Assembly (NCBI GenBank): GCA_938045585.1
Contig: CALIAU010000016.1
Span: 28,638 to 92,637 of the forward strand
Reading direction: 5' to 3'
Length of the DNA stretch: 64,000 nt
Source: an uncultured Saprospiraceae bacterium
GTDB lineage: Bacteria > Bacteroidota > Bacteroidia > Chitinophagales > Saprospiraceae
Positions 54,944 through 63,906 of this stretch are shown piece by piece (the first letter of the stretch is position 1; each line of letters starts with the position of its first letter). Both the position numbers and the translations under genes were made by a program. Under the pieces are notes generated by a model. It made no database searches. It was given only the letters and a program-made list of their open reading frames with translations, and was not told the DNA's origin.

Positions 54944-56725
54944 TTACTTTAAGTGTATAATTTCCTTTAATTTGGAATCTAGTAGTTCTGCAAAATATGC
55001 AGCACCAAATTTTGTAAAATGTCCAGTATCTTGACTGATAAATTTTCCTTGAGGAGTAAACACAAGGACTCTGCCTTCTGCATCTGCTACCAATTCTATT
55101 AGGTCAATATATCTTTCCGCCCATTGATTTTTAAAATCATCGTTTCTTTCTAATATGCCCGTCTTCATGGATGTTCTGTACGTTGAATAATTTTTTATTT
55201 TGCTGTTATAATGGATTCCATTACAGTAGCCAAAATTCTTTAATCCAAATACCCAAACCTTATTCATATCAATACTATATTTTGACTTCATATTTTCTGT
55301 TGGATAATCACTGCCAAAGAAAATAAGGTCTGCATTTCTACATCTAGTTATCAATTCATCGTCAGATTTTAAAATCAAATCGGAATATCGCAGCTCAAGC
55401 CAATCCTTAACAGAAGACTCCAAAATAATGTTTGCTACATCTCGTCCAAAACTGTTTCCAATAACAAGGACTTTTACTTTATGGGTTTTAGTAAAGGGTT
55501 CATTTAGAATTCTAATATCTTCATTATACTTTATATTAATATTACTTTGACTTTCGATCAATTGAGCAATATTATTAGATGTGCTTATACCAAGTTCAGG
55601 TACATCTTTTATAATGCCCCCTTTCATATAAACATATAGCGAAGCAGTTGTAAGGAATAAAAATGCGATGCTGACTACAAGTAGTAGTGCTTTGGTTTTA
55701 ATAAAATTCTTTTTCCTGAAAGGGTTTTCAATAAAAAAATAGCTAGCAATAGATAATATTACTACCAATAGTATTAAGATTATCGCGTGATAAAAAGAAA
55801 TCTCTTCGATTAACACATAGCGTGAAAATGCAAAAACAATGTGATGCCACATATATATGCTAAAGCTGATTTTCCCTATTCCTCTAAATACTTTATTAGA
55901 GAGTAAAGCTTCATATAACGAATTGTTTTGAAAGTGCAAATCACCTAGCACCAATATGCTAGCCGTCAAAATTACCGTAAATAATATTTTTAGATCATTA
56001 CTTATTATTAGCTTAAAGAATAACAAAAAGACTAACATGGAGAATATTAGCAATAGTACAAATTGGCTCTTCTTAAATCTTACTAAAGTATCTCTTTTAG
56101 AAAAATAGATGGCACAAACACCACCTATTGAAAGTTCAAAAAATCGATATTGAAGAAAATAAAACTTTGCTAATGCATTATTCGATATAAAGAAAAGTAG
56201 TAAAGAAATGGCTGAAAGAAAAATTAATAAAGGGAGAAGATATTTTTTTCTACCACCTTGCAGGAAGTAAAAGATGATAGGATATAATAGATAAAATTGC
56301 TCTTCAATACCTAAACTCCAAGTGTGCATTAAAGGCTTATAGTCGTTTTGAACACTCCAATAATCTGCGAATTTTATTTTCATTAAAATATTATTGGCAG
56401 AAATATTTGATGCAAATACGGATTGGCTTAAATTTTCCAAATCATCAGGAAGCATGAAAAGTAAACCCAGAACAAATGCAATTAGTGTTGTAAATAATAC
56501 TAAAGGAATTATACGTCGAATTCTCTTTTCATAGAATCTTAGAATAGAAAATTTATTTTTTTCGACATCACTAAATATTTTACCGGTTATTAGGTATCCA
56601 CTAATTACAAAGAATATGTCGACACCTAGATAACCATTTGGTAAATAACTGAGGTGAAAAAGAATGACTGAAATTACGGCTACTGCTCTAAGCCCGTCAA
56701 TGTCAGTTCTATAATTTTCATTCAT
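54944..56725 (-). CDS. OafA/YrhL-type acyltransferase with C-terminal SGNH domain
   Basis: A 593-aa inner-membrane acyltransferase-3 protein that O-acetylates polysaccharide or peptidoglycan. The N-terminus has the family motif YRTDIDGLRAVAVISVILFH with the essential His, then GYLGVDIFFVISGYLI and about ten transmembrane helices, including HTWSLGIEEQFYLLYP. The C-terminal periplasmic SGNH-like domain (about residues 385-593) begins with VLVIGNSFGRD, whose Ser is the nucleophile, and ends with TGHFTKFGAAYF (block V His). The gene is AT-rich and stands alone, flanked by spacers of 13 bp and 191 bp, which fits mobile surface-modification loci. Confidence 0.9.
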   Translation of the reverse strand: MNENYRTDIDGLRAVAVISVILFHLSYLPNGYLGVDIFFVISGYLITGKIFSDVEKNKFSILRFYEKRIRRIIPLVLFTTLIAFVLGLLFMLPDDLENLSQSVFASNISANNILMKIKFADYWSVQNDYKPLMHTWSLGIEEQFYLLYPIIFYFLQGGRKKYLLPLLIFLSAISLLLFFISNNALAKFYFLQYRFFELSIGGVCAIYFSKRDTLVRFKKSQFVLLLIFSMLVFLLFFKLIISNDLKILFTVILTASILVLGDLHFQNNSLYEALLSNKVFRGIGKISFSIYMWHHIVFAFSRYVLIEEISFYHAIILILLVVILSIASYFFIENPFRKKNFIKTKALLLVVSIAFLFLTTASLYVYMKGGIIKDVPELGISTSNNIAQLIESQSNINIKYNEDIRILNEPFTKTHKVKVLVIGNSFGRDVANIILESSVKDWLELRYSDLILKSDDELITRCRNADLIFFGSDYPTENMKSKYSIDMNKVWVFGLKNFGYCNGIHYNSKIKNYSTYRTSMKTGILERNDDFKNQWAERYIDLIELVADAEGRVLVFTPQGKFISQDTGHFTKFGAAYFAELLDSKLKEIIHLK

Positions 56726-56916
56726 TTAAATATGCAATGATTTATGTCTTTTAAGAAGGATATTAGGTGGTAAGTTTTTATACTTTCCTACAATACAAAT
56801 GCCAGTGCACTTAGAGTTATTTCCTATTCATTAAGAATGCTTATTAAACTAACTTATTGTCAGTAATAAGCAAACTCCCAAAGTTTTAATTTAAAAGCTT
56901 ACTTATAACATCGAAA

Positions 56917-57318
56917 CTATTCAAAATTTGTGGCAGCAGAAGTAATTGTATCCAAAGCTTGAGCTACTTTTTGCAATACATTATCTTGTCCTTCTATATT
57001 GTGTCTTTCTTTCAAATAATACGGATCGTTATAGGAAACTGAAACTTCTCCATTCGATTCGCTTACTAGTATCTTTTGTGGTAAATCTAATCCCGTAAAT
57101 GTTCCTGATTGCATCAATGGTGTTCCTAATTTAGGATTTCCAAAGAAAATTATTCTTGTAGGCGATAATGATAAATCAACTGAGCTGGCATTAGATTGAT
57201 GGTCAAGTTCAAAAATGATTTTTAAGTTTGGATTGTTACTAACTATATTCTTTAATTTTTCGTAGGTATTGTTAAAGCTCTGTGTACTTATCTTTGTAAT
57301 TATTCCTGTATTTGTCAT
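56917..57318 (-). CDS. DUF302 domain protein
   Basis: 133 aa, starting at MTNTGIITKI (57318); the longer frame to 57354 adds a Cys/Phe-rich stretch without a clear role. DUF302 motifs: FNNTYEKLKNIV at the start, IFELDHQSNA, then IIFFGNPKLGTPLMQ and LDLPQKILV, the usual strands of this alpha/beta family. The role is unknown; members bind small ligands or heme in some cases. No signal peptide. Confidence 0.85.
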   Translation of the reverse strand: MTNTGIITKISTQSFNNTYEKLKNIVSNNPNLKIIFELDHQSNASSVDLSLSPTRIIFFGNPKLGTPLMQSGTFTGLDLPQKILVSESNGEVSVSYNDPYYLKERHNIEGQDNVLQKVAQALDTITSAATNFE

Positions 57319-57444
57319 TGTTTCTAGTTTAATAAAAAAACAGATGATTAGCATCTATAATTCTAAAATTACAAATCTTTCTAGAATGGACAACAATGAA
57401 AGAGTTAGAGAAAATTACATGTAATTGCAAATTAGCCGAATCAA

Positions 57445-57957
57445 CTACTTAGAAGCTACTTCTTGCTTGATAAGCTTTACCATTTGTTCAAATGGACTTT
57501 TGTTATAACCTATGGACTGAAAAATAATTTTTCCATTTTTGTCTACAAGCACATTTCGCGGAATCGTATCCCAGGCAAAGAGATTAAAAATTTTCTGTTC
57601 AGGGTCAGGAATGTAGATAAAGTCATAGCCCCACTTTTTCTGAAATTTCTCTACATCTAGTTGATGATCATTTGCAGCTACCGCAAGAATTGTAAGTTCG
57701 TCTTTACTATACTTCTTATTGATACGTTCGTCAATGACAGGGAGCTCTCTAATACAGGGACCGCAATGTGTACCAAATAATATAATAAGTAGCGGCTTGC
57801 CTTGAAAGTCTTCAATTTCAAACCACTCCCCTGTAGAAGCTAATAAGGGAAACCCAGGAATTTGCTCACCTACACGTGTTCTAAAATCTGTACCATCCGA
57901 CTGGGCATAGGTCGTTACATTTGCTAGAACGAGACATAGAATAAATAAATATTTCAT
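57445..57957 (-). CDS. TlpA-like thioredoxin-fold protein
   Basis: A 170-aa exported redox protein: signal peptide (cleavage near TYAQS), then a TlpA/ResA-type domain with the active site HCGPC (about residues 65-69), a strand containing ILAVAAND, and the cis-Pro motif TIPRNVLVDKNGKI. It probably reduces disulfides in the periplasm. A long hairpin with a TAnnTTTG-type box in its loop lies directly upstream. Confidence 0.88.
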   Translation of the reverse strand: MKYLFILCLVLANVTTYAQSDGTDFRTRVGEQIPGFPLLASTGEWFEIEDFQGKPLLIILFGTHCGPCIRELPVIDERINKKYSKDELTILAVAANDHQLDVEKFQKKWGYDFIYIPDPEQKIFNLFAWDTIPRNVLVDKNGKIIFQSIGYNKSPFEQMVKLIKQEVASK

Positions 57958-57975
57958 AGTATAAAGACTTTAAAT

Positions 57976-58016
57976 AATTTGGTCTCCAATCAAAGATACA
58001 AATTGGAGACCAAATT
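57976..58016 (-). terminator. 15-bp perfect hairpin after the OMP gene; loop holds a -7-like box
   Basis: AATTTGGTCTCCAAT (57976-57990) and ATTGGAGACCAAATT (58002-58016) are perfectly complementary, with an 11-nt loop. The arm lies 4 bp from the stop of the OMP gene at 58021. On the minus strand the loop contains TATCTTTG (57991-57998), a perfect TAnnTTTG box 33 bp before the TlpA-like ATG; no good -33 box is at the normal distance. Terminator and promoter may be nested. Confidence 0.75.
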
Positions 58017-58020
58017 TTAA

Positions 58021-58650
58021 TTAATGGGAGATTACTATAGAAAATTGGAGATTTTTCTGGAAAATATTCCCAGTTCCAACAGGTTCTCCTGTTAAAGTTG
58101 TGAATGGTAAACTTGCAGAAGAGTTAATAGTAGGTTTATATGCTAGACCTATTTCTACCCAATCTTTGATATTATAATGTCCTCCTAGATGAAGACTGAA
58201 TAAGTTCCTATTATCAATGCGTTCATTAATGTGTGTTCGTTGGTCTTCGAAAGAGGTGGCAAAGTTTGCCAAGTAATCATACTGGAGACCCACATCCATA
58301 TACAATTCATTCCATGTTCTAGTGCTCACAATGAGGGGCAGGTTAAACGAAACAGTTTCAAAACCTACATCCTGTACTTTAGCTCCTTTGAAACTAATAC
58401 CAGTACCACTTTGAAGTTTAAATCTATGGTTTGCTTTGTAAGTTAATCTAGTGAAAAGAGAGAAGCCAACAAGGTTATCAAATTCAAGATTCTCAGACAC
58501 GCCTAAGGCATCTAGTGAAATAGGTTGGAAGCTTGATACATTTGTAGCCATACCTATACCATAGGTCCAGTTAGATTGAGCAGACAATTGATTAAAGAAT
58601 AAAATACTAAGGAAAATGAAAGTTGTTTTTAAAGATTTATAAGAATTCAT
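58021..58650 (-). CDS. PorT-like outer-membrane barrel protein
   Basis: A 209-aa exported beta-barrel: signal peptide (ending near LSAQS), then strands such as YGIGMATNVSSF, FKLQSGTGISFKG, MDVGLQYDYLANF and SLHLGGHYNIKDWVEIGLAY, ending in NLQFSIVISH. The alternating pattern and Gly/Tyr richness fit the PorT/OMP_b-brl_2 group. Function is unknown. It lies upstream of the TlpA-like gene on the same strand, separated by the hairpin described at 57976-58016. Confidence 0.85.
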   Translation of the reverse strand: MNSYKSLKTTFIFLSILFFNQLSAQSNWTYGIGMATNVSSFQPISLDALGVSENLEFDNLVGFSLFTRLTYKANHRFKLQSGTGISFKGAKVQDVGFETVSFNLPLIVSTRTWNELYMDVGLQYDYLANFATSFEDQRTHINERIDNRNLFSLHLGGHYNIKDWVEIGLAYKPTINSSASLPFTTLTGEPVGTGNIFQKNLQFSIVISH

Positions 58651-58853
58651 TAGACAAAATATTTGGTTAGGTCCTGTCTTTCGCCATATATTAATTTGGT
58701 GTTTTGATTTAGTGTTTTGTCAATTGATATTACGAGGTATATAACCGCTGAGAAGAGGAGTTATTGTGCACTGCTAAAAACTTAGATGCTAAAGTTTTGA
58801 GTTATGCAGAGATGAGTATGAATCCATATCTGTCAGATCCGTTTTCCAAATTA

Positions 58854-59372
58854 CTATTCTAGATGTAAGATATACCATTCTATTTCATCTAGATCCAAAT
58901 TTTCACGACGTCCTACTTCATGAGGCGCATAATGCTTCTCTAGGTAATCTAAAATAAATACTTCTTTGTCACCAAGATCTACTAGGTTCTGGGTTTCTTG
59001 CATCCAATCGATCATGCCCTTCCACCCTTCTCGTGTTGCTCTATTTTGAATTATCAACTTTGAAGAATGGCAGCTCGTACAGGCTCCGATTACTAGCTTG
59101 AGGTGTGTATCATCTTTTAATCCCGTTTTGACATGTATCCCATTCTCTACCAAGTTCCAATTATTTTCTCTTTCTTGTTTTCTTGCAATTGCCCTTTGTT
59201 TTGAAAATTCTTCTAACTGCGTTTGACTTAGTTTGGGTTTGTTTAAAAATGCATGGAGCTGTTCTTGCCCTAAGAGATAGCCTAGACCTAACAAGATGAA
59301 TAGGAAGACAAGGTGTATGAGAACCATTGCCATTCTCCATAGATAGGTTGTATCGTCATTTTTATTTTGCAT
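58854..59372 (-). CDS. membrane-anchored mono-heme cytochrome c, SorB-like
   Basis: A 172-aa protein with one N-terminal transmembrane helix (about residues 15-34), a charged linker and a C-terminal heme domain with a single CxxCH motif (CTSCH, Cys98, Cys101, His102). Met120 or Met124 could be the sixth ligand. It lies 3 bp after the stop of the sulfite-dehydrogenase gene, so it is the likely electron acceptor subunit passing electrons to the respiratory chain. The role is inferred from position. Confidence 0.85.
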   Translation of the reverse strand: MQNKNDDTTYLWRMAMVLIHLVFLFILLGLGYLLGQEQLHAFLNKPKLSQTQLEEFSKQRAIARKQERENNWNLVENGIHVKTGLKDDTHLKLVIGACTSCHSSKLIIQNRATREGWKGMIDWMQETQNLVDLGDKEVFILDYLEKHYAPHEVGRRENLDLDEIEWYILHLE

Positions 59373-59375
59373 CCA

Positions 59376-60632
59376 CTATGAAACTTTTACAGCAATCCGA
59401 TGGCAGGCATTATTTAAATACCCCTTAGGGTTCCAACCAGGAATGAGCATGGCCTGTGTATTTCCTTCATTATCTGTTGCCCTTGCCCATACTTCGTAAT
59501 AGCCCTTTGCAGGAAACTGTACTGTAGCTTCAAAATGCTGCCAGGCATATCTGTTTGTACTTTTAGATACATAGGCATTCTGCCAAGATGTTCCAAAATC
59601 AATAGATAGTTCCACTTTTGTAATATTAGAACTTGAGGTCCAAGCATGTCCGGCTACAGGCAGTTTTTGTCCCTGTGTAATAATCGCGCCCGTTTTAGGA
59701 AAAGAGATGAGAGATTTTACGGGCATGCGTTCTATGATGCACATATCCTTATCTTCCACACTTGCTCCAGGAGCTACTGGATTACAGGGTATCCTATAGG
59801 CAGATCCATTCATCTTTTGGCCATCATGGACTTTATTTCTAATGACTATTTTTTCTAACCACTTGCCAGAACAAGAGGCTGGATAACCACCGAAAACGAG
59901 ACGGAGGGGGTATCCATTTAAGAGAGGAAGATCTTCATCGTTCATTGCCCAAGCGATCATACTTTCCTCTTCCATTGCTTTGGAAATAGGTACTCCTCTA
60001 GAGATGGCGTCTTTGTCTGGGGCACCCGAGAGATGTAGATCCGCTCCATAGTATCCTATATAGACAGCATTTGACTTAATACCTACATCTTCGAGCACAT
60101 CTTTTAATCTAACCCCTGTCCATTTTGCGCAGCCTACTGCTCCAGTCGTCCATTGGTTTCCCTTGGCAGGTGGACTAAATTCTTTTCTTCCATTTCCACC
60201 ACATTCAAGCGTAAGTGGATAAGTAATATTTTCAAATTTTGTTTTGAGTTCATTGAGTGTATAAGACTTTGCTTTTCTTGCTGATTCTCCCTCGATGGTA
60301 AGTGTCCAAGTTTCTGCGTTTATCTGAGAAGGTACAAGACCATTATTTCTGACAAAAAATAACTCATTTGGCGTTAGTGCATCATTTAGAAGATGCGCAG
60401 GCGTTTCCATATTGACAGGTCTATCATTAAGTACTGTCAACGCATTGCTCTTGCCGGGGAAGGTGTTTAAGGGACTAGAATTTAGTCCAATAAGCTCTAG
60501 GCCTGGAGGCATGTTCTTAGCATAGACGATTTCCGTCCCTAATGAGATTGCTAAAGAGGCTAAAATGGAATCTTTGATAAAATTTCTTCGATTGTTAGAG
60601 CTCTTTTCTTGAGGTTCTTCATTCCTATACAT
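59376..60632 (-). CDS. sulfite oxidase/dehydrogenase molybdenum subunit, SorA-like, Tat-exported
   Basis: A 418-aa periplasmic molybdopterin enzyme oxidising sulfite to sulfate. Tat signal RRNFIKDS at residues 15-22. The Mo-ligand Cys144 is in LECGGNGRKEF; the substrate-site region contains GYYGADLHLSGAPDKDAISRG and PLRLVFGGYPASCSGKWLEKI. A dimerisation-type Ig domain follows (about 315-418, VELSIDFGTSWQNA). With the cytochrome gene 3 bp downstream this forms a SorAB-like pair. The length fits SorA/SoxC-type enzymes without a heme b5 domain. Confidence 0.92.
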   Translation of the reverse strand: MYRNEEPQEKSSNNRRNFIKDSILASLAISLGTEIVYAKNMPPGLELIGLNSSPLNTFPGKSNALTVLNDRPVNMETPAHLLNDALTPNELFFVRNNGLVPSQINAETWTLTIEGESARKAKSYTLNELKTKFENITYPLTLECGGNGRKEFSPPAKGNQWTTGAVGCAKWTGVRLKDVLEDVGIKSNAVYIGYYGADLHLSGAPDKDAISRGVPISKAMEEESMIAWAMNDEDLPLLNGYPLRLVFGGYPASCSGKWLEKIVIRNKVHDGQKMNGSAYRIPCNPVAPGASVEDKDMCIIERMPVKSLISFPKTGAIITQGQKLPVAGHAWTSSSNITKVELSIDFGTSWQNAYVSKSTNRYAWQHFEATVQFPAKGYYEVWARATDNEGNTQAMLIPGWNPKGYLNNACHRIAVKVS

Positions 60633-60839
60633 GTTTTAAAAATAATAAAATGCATCGTTACTGGATGTTATAAGGAAAATAAGATGCGACCATATTCTTT
60701 TGTAGGTTTAAATTGAGAAAAGGCTTAGTATGAGCAAGAATTTTCTTATTATCTTTAGCGGATAGCATGTGCAAGAAGAGGAGTTTAGCTAATCTTTTTT
60801 GCGCAATGTTAGACTTAACGATACTATTAAAATATAAAA

Positions 60840-61994
60840 ATGAAATACTATCTATCTCTGGTCATATTCTTTTCATTCCTGTCTACCCAAATAAGGTCGC
60901 AAACAGAAATCTGTGCACAGAATTTAAGTAATCCAAACAATTTTAAAATTTCTCAAATAATCGATTCTGATACAATATTTAGAGAGTTCATTTTGCAGGT
61001 ACCCCAGAATTATAATGAAAATATTCCAACACCACTTATTATAAATATGCATGGATTTGGAGATTGTGCTTCTGACTATTCGGAAACAATAGGGGACTTT
61101 TACAATTTTTCTGAATTAGCTAATGAAGAGAATATAATTGTAGTATATCCTCAGGGTGCTTATCGCCCTGAAAAAGAAGATAGGTATTGGGAGCCAGGAG
61201 ATAATGGGATAGATAACATTTACGAAAATGATGTTTACTTTATTGAAGAATTAATTGCAAGCTTAAAAAATGAATACAATATTAATTCAGAAATGATCTA
61301 TGCTTGTGGATATTCAAACGGAGGTATGATGGCGTACAGCCTTGCCTGTAATAGTAGTAGTTTATTTGCAGCGATAGGAATTATGTCCGGAACAATGTTA
61401 GATGAGGATTGTGTTATAAATAAAGCTGTCCCAATAATTAAGTTCCATGGGATAGAAGATTGGGTTTTACCTTACAATGGAAATGTTTGGTATCAATCCG
61501 TTGAAGAGGTAATACATTTTTGGCTAGATCAAAATAATATAAATAGTAGTAGTCTTAGTTCAACGCAACTCAACGGAGGCAATGTAATCCTTGATACATA
61601 TTCTGGAGGCAATGACAATAGTTGCATTGCATTATATACGATACATGAAGAATTTGATAAACCCGGCGACCATGTTTGGTTCAGTGAGGCAATAGAAGGG
61701 ATAACACCAAATAAAATAATGTGGAATTTCTTTAAAGATAATTGTGCTTTAACAAGTGCAACAAATACATCTAATGAAGAATTATTAGAGCTATATCCTA
61801 ATCCAGTTAAGCATGCATTAGTTATAAATAATGCGAATAAACAGGAGTATTTTATACATGACATAAAGGGTAATCAAATTCTAAAAGGAAGGATAGGATC
61901 TAAAACAGAAATGATTTCTGTAGAGCAGTTAAATAATGGATTTTACATAATTAAAGTTGGAGATCAAATACAGAAATTTTTGAAAGTTGAATAA
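60840..61994 (+). CDS. secreted PHB-depolymerase/feruloyl-esterase-like protein with T9SS tail
   Basis: A 384-aa exported esterase of the LpqC/PHB-depolymerase family. Signal peptide near the start (ending around IRSQ). Catalytic triad: Ser in the elbow GYSNGGMM, Asp in HGIEDWVLPY and His in KPGDHVWF. An HGFGDCASD loop follows the first strand (oxyanion region). The C-terminus is a T9SS type A domain (LYPNPVKHALV, then GFYIIKVGDQIQ). The substrate may be a polyester or plant-type ester; not decidable here. Confidence 0.88.
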   Translation: MKYYLSLVIFFSFLSTQIRSQTEICAQNLSNPNNFKISQIIDSDTIFREFILQVPQNYNENIPTPLIINMHGFGDCASDYSETIGDFYNFSELANEENIIVVYPQGAYRPEKEDRYWEPGDNGIDNIYENDVYFIEELIASLKNEYNINSEMIYACGYSNGGMMAYSLACNSSSLFAAIGIMSGTMLDEDCVINKAVPIIKFHGIEDWVLPYNGNVWYQSVEEVIHFWLDQNNINSSSLSSTQLNGGNVILDTYSGGNDNSCIALYTIHEEFDKPGDHVWFSEAIEGITPNKIMWNFFKDNCALTSATNTSNEELLELYPNPVKHALVINNANKQEYFIHDIKGNQILKGRIGSKTEMISVEQLNNGFYIIKVGDQIQKFLKVE

Positions 61995-62189
61995 GGGGGT
62001 ACAACTAAAGCTCATCACGTCACATCTTTTGATAGCTTTTAACTAAAGAGGAGAAAAAGGTATTACAACTAGTATCTTACTATCTTCAGTGGAGAGTTGT
62101 GAGAAGATGTGTATAGAACATTATCAAACATGCAGGGGCATCCAACTCAAGATAGCTATATTTAATTTTTTAGCTGATAGTAAATAAAC

Positions 62190-62690
62190 ATGCCAAGACC
62201 TAAAACAAAAACAGAATTATTAATACAGAGTCAGGAAAACTATGCAAAGTTGATTCAATTGATAAGTTCGTATTCAACAGATGAACTTAATCAAGAATTC
62301 CCTAAAGGCACGTTAAACAGAAATATAAAAGATGTATTAGCTCATTTACATGAATGGCATGTAATGATGTTGGAGTGGTACAAGATTGGAATGGCAGGAG
62401 ACAAACCTGAAATGCCTGCGAAAGGATATACATGGCGCACTTTGCCTGAATTGAATCGTAAAATTTGGGATAAAAATAAAAATATTGAACTCAAAATTGC
62501 GAGAGAATTATTGGATCAGTCTTTCGAAAAAATCCAAGCATTGATAAAGAAACATTCAGAAGAAGATTTGTTTGAAAAGAAAAAATACAAATGGACAGGC
62601 TCCACTTCCCTTGGAGAATACTTAACATCTAATTCATCTAGTCATTACAATTGGGCAATCAAATTAATTAAAAAATCCGTTAAAGTTTAA
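62190..62690 (+). CDS. ClbS/DfsB family four-helix protein
   Basis: 166 aa, DUF1706/ClbS-DfsB family with a DinB-like four-helix bundle. Matching segments: MPRPKTKTELL at the N-terminus, KDVLAHLHEWHVMMLEWYK with conserved His residues, GYTWRTLPELNRKIW and TSLGEYLTSNSSSHYNWA with the late His. In pathogenic E. coli, ClbS protects against colibactin; whether this copy acts on a toxin is not known, and no colibactin genes are present. It stands alone between two spacers. Confidence 0.88.
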   Translation: MPRPKTKTELLIQSQENYAKLIQLISSYSTDELNQEFPKGTLNRNIKDVLAHLHEWHVMMLEWYKIGMAGDKPEMPAKGYTWRTLPELNRKIWDKNKNIELKIARELLDQSFEKIQALIKKHSEEDLFEKKKYKWTGSTSLGEYLTSNSSSHYNWAIKLIKKSVKV

Positions 62691-62918
62691 ATGAAAGATG
62701 GTATGCGTTAAATTGTCTTGACTGTGTAAAACTAACTCTTGACAATGCGGATTTGATAAGTTATAGATTGAAAATTGATCCAATCATATTTTAAATTTTC
62801 TTTTTCAATAAGGAAAAAAGACTTAACAACTATAGCGATTCAGCGTTTTAAAGCGTCGAAAGGGAATAGTTGACCATTCTAAAGGAAACATTGACATACA
62901 TCTATCTATTTATTACTC

Positions 62919-62926
62919 TACTTTTG
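62919..62926 (+). promoter_or_regulatory. -7-like box of the AhpD-like gene
   Basis: TACTTTTG (62919-62926), a perfect TAnnTTTG, 38 bp before the ATG at 62965. A TTG lies 25 bp upstream (62891-62893), longer than the usual spacer, so the -33 match is weak. Confidence 0.5.
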
Positions 62927-62964
62927 CACCGTACAATAATTATCAAATAAATAAAAGTAAAATT

Positions 62965-63498
62965 ATGTCCAAAATTAATGTTCCAACTAGAGAAGAAGTA
63001 TCTGCTGAGAATCAAGCTATCTTTGACAATCTTAAAGGTAAATTAACTTTCGTTCCAAATCTTTATGCGACGATGGCTCATTCTGAAAATGCACTGTCTA
63101 CTTTTCTTACTTTATCAGGCAGTAAGACATCCTTCTCAGCTAAGCAAAAAGAAGTTATTGACCTAGCTATTAGTCAAGTGAATGGTTGCAGTTACTGCCA
63201 AGCTGCGCACACAGCTATTGCCAAAATGAACGGTTTTGATGATGCTCAAATAATTGAACTCAGAAAAGGTCAAGCAAGTTGGGATTCAAAAACAGATGCT
63301 CTTGCTAAAATTGCTAAAGAATTAGCTGAATCAAGAGGTAATGTAAGTGAAAGCACAAAAGAAAATTTCTTCAATGCTGGTTATTCTAAAGAAAATCTAA
63401 TTGATTTAGTTATTGCAGCAGGAGCAATAGGTATCACAAATACTCTGCATAATCTAACAGATGTTGCTGTTGATTTTCCAGCAGCACCTGCACTGTAA
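62965..63498 (+). CDS. carboxymuconolactone decarboxylase/AhpD-like protein
   Basis: A 177-aa alkylhydroperoxidase-like helical protein. The redox motif is CSYCQAAH (Cys-x-x-Cys-x4-His), as in AhpD, with upstream VIDLAISQVNG. It is probably a peroxidase or disulfide-linked antioxidant protein in the cytoplasm; true AhpD partners lipoamide, which cannot be shown here. It has its own promoter-like box. Confidence 0.9.
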   Translation: MSKINVPTREEVSAENQAIFDNLKGKLTFVPNLYATMAHSENALSTFLTLSGSKTSFSAKQKEVIDLAISQVNGCSYCQAAHTAIAKMNGFDDAQIIELRKGQASWDSKTDALAKIAKELAESRGNVSESTKENFFNAGYSKENLIDLVIAAGAIGITNTLHNLTDVAVDFPAAPAL

Positions 63499-63906
63499 TG
63501 ATTCATTAAAAATGCTGGATATGCCACTCAGTATATCCGAAAGTACAACATGCTATCTAGAAAATGTCAATCTAATTTATATCCAAGATTGCGCTTGTCT
63601 AGATAGCATTGTATTTTATGGCAAGGACTTTTATGTTGAAAGATTTTCTAGGAATTAGAGAATCGAATCTTCCCTGTACAACAAACTATTCTACCAGATT
63701 TGTAATTTTGGATTTGTAACGCTATGGAATCGAACTGCTAACATTAAGTGATCACAGCGTAACTGTTCATAACTCATAGAGACGCTTGATACTATCCTCT
63801 GTCAATGAATGGTGGTAACTGCGTGAATTGCCTGGAATGTCAGCTGTAAGCTGAGTCCTCAGGACCGAATTTCTACGATTAAGCAAATTTATATGTAATT
63901 ATTTAT
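63499..63906. other. structured non-coding stretch beyond the IS110 transposase stop
   Basis: No gene is seen. GTAACGCTATG (63716-63726) pairs with CACAGCGTAAC (63753-63763; one mismatch, one G-U pair) around a 26-nt loop. CAGCT-GTA-AGCTG and GTCC-TCA-GGAC hairpins lie near 63841-63864. Part of it may be the non-coding end of the IS110 element; the boundary cannot be placed. Confidence 0.5.

Noticed and set aside
62190..62690. Colibactin resistance island
   Set aside because: Only one ClbS/DfsB-like gene; no other clb genes or toxin genes are nearby.
63461..63658. A 65-codon frame overlapping the AhpD-like gene's 3' end
   Set aside because: It starts inside the real gene in another frame, has no family match and no promoter; it is treated as chance.
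63721..63790. A tRNA-like string (GGAATCGAACTGC) suggesting a tRNA gene on the minus strand
   Set aside because: The arms needed for a cloverleaf do not form: no acceptor stem, no anticodon stem and wrong spacing. It is more likely IS-end sequence.
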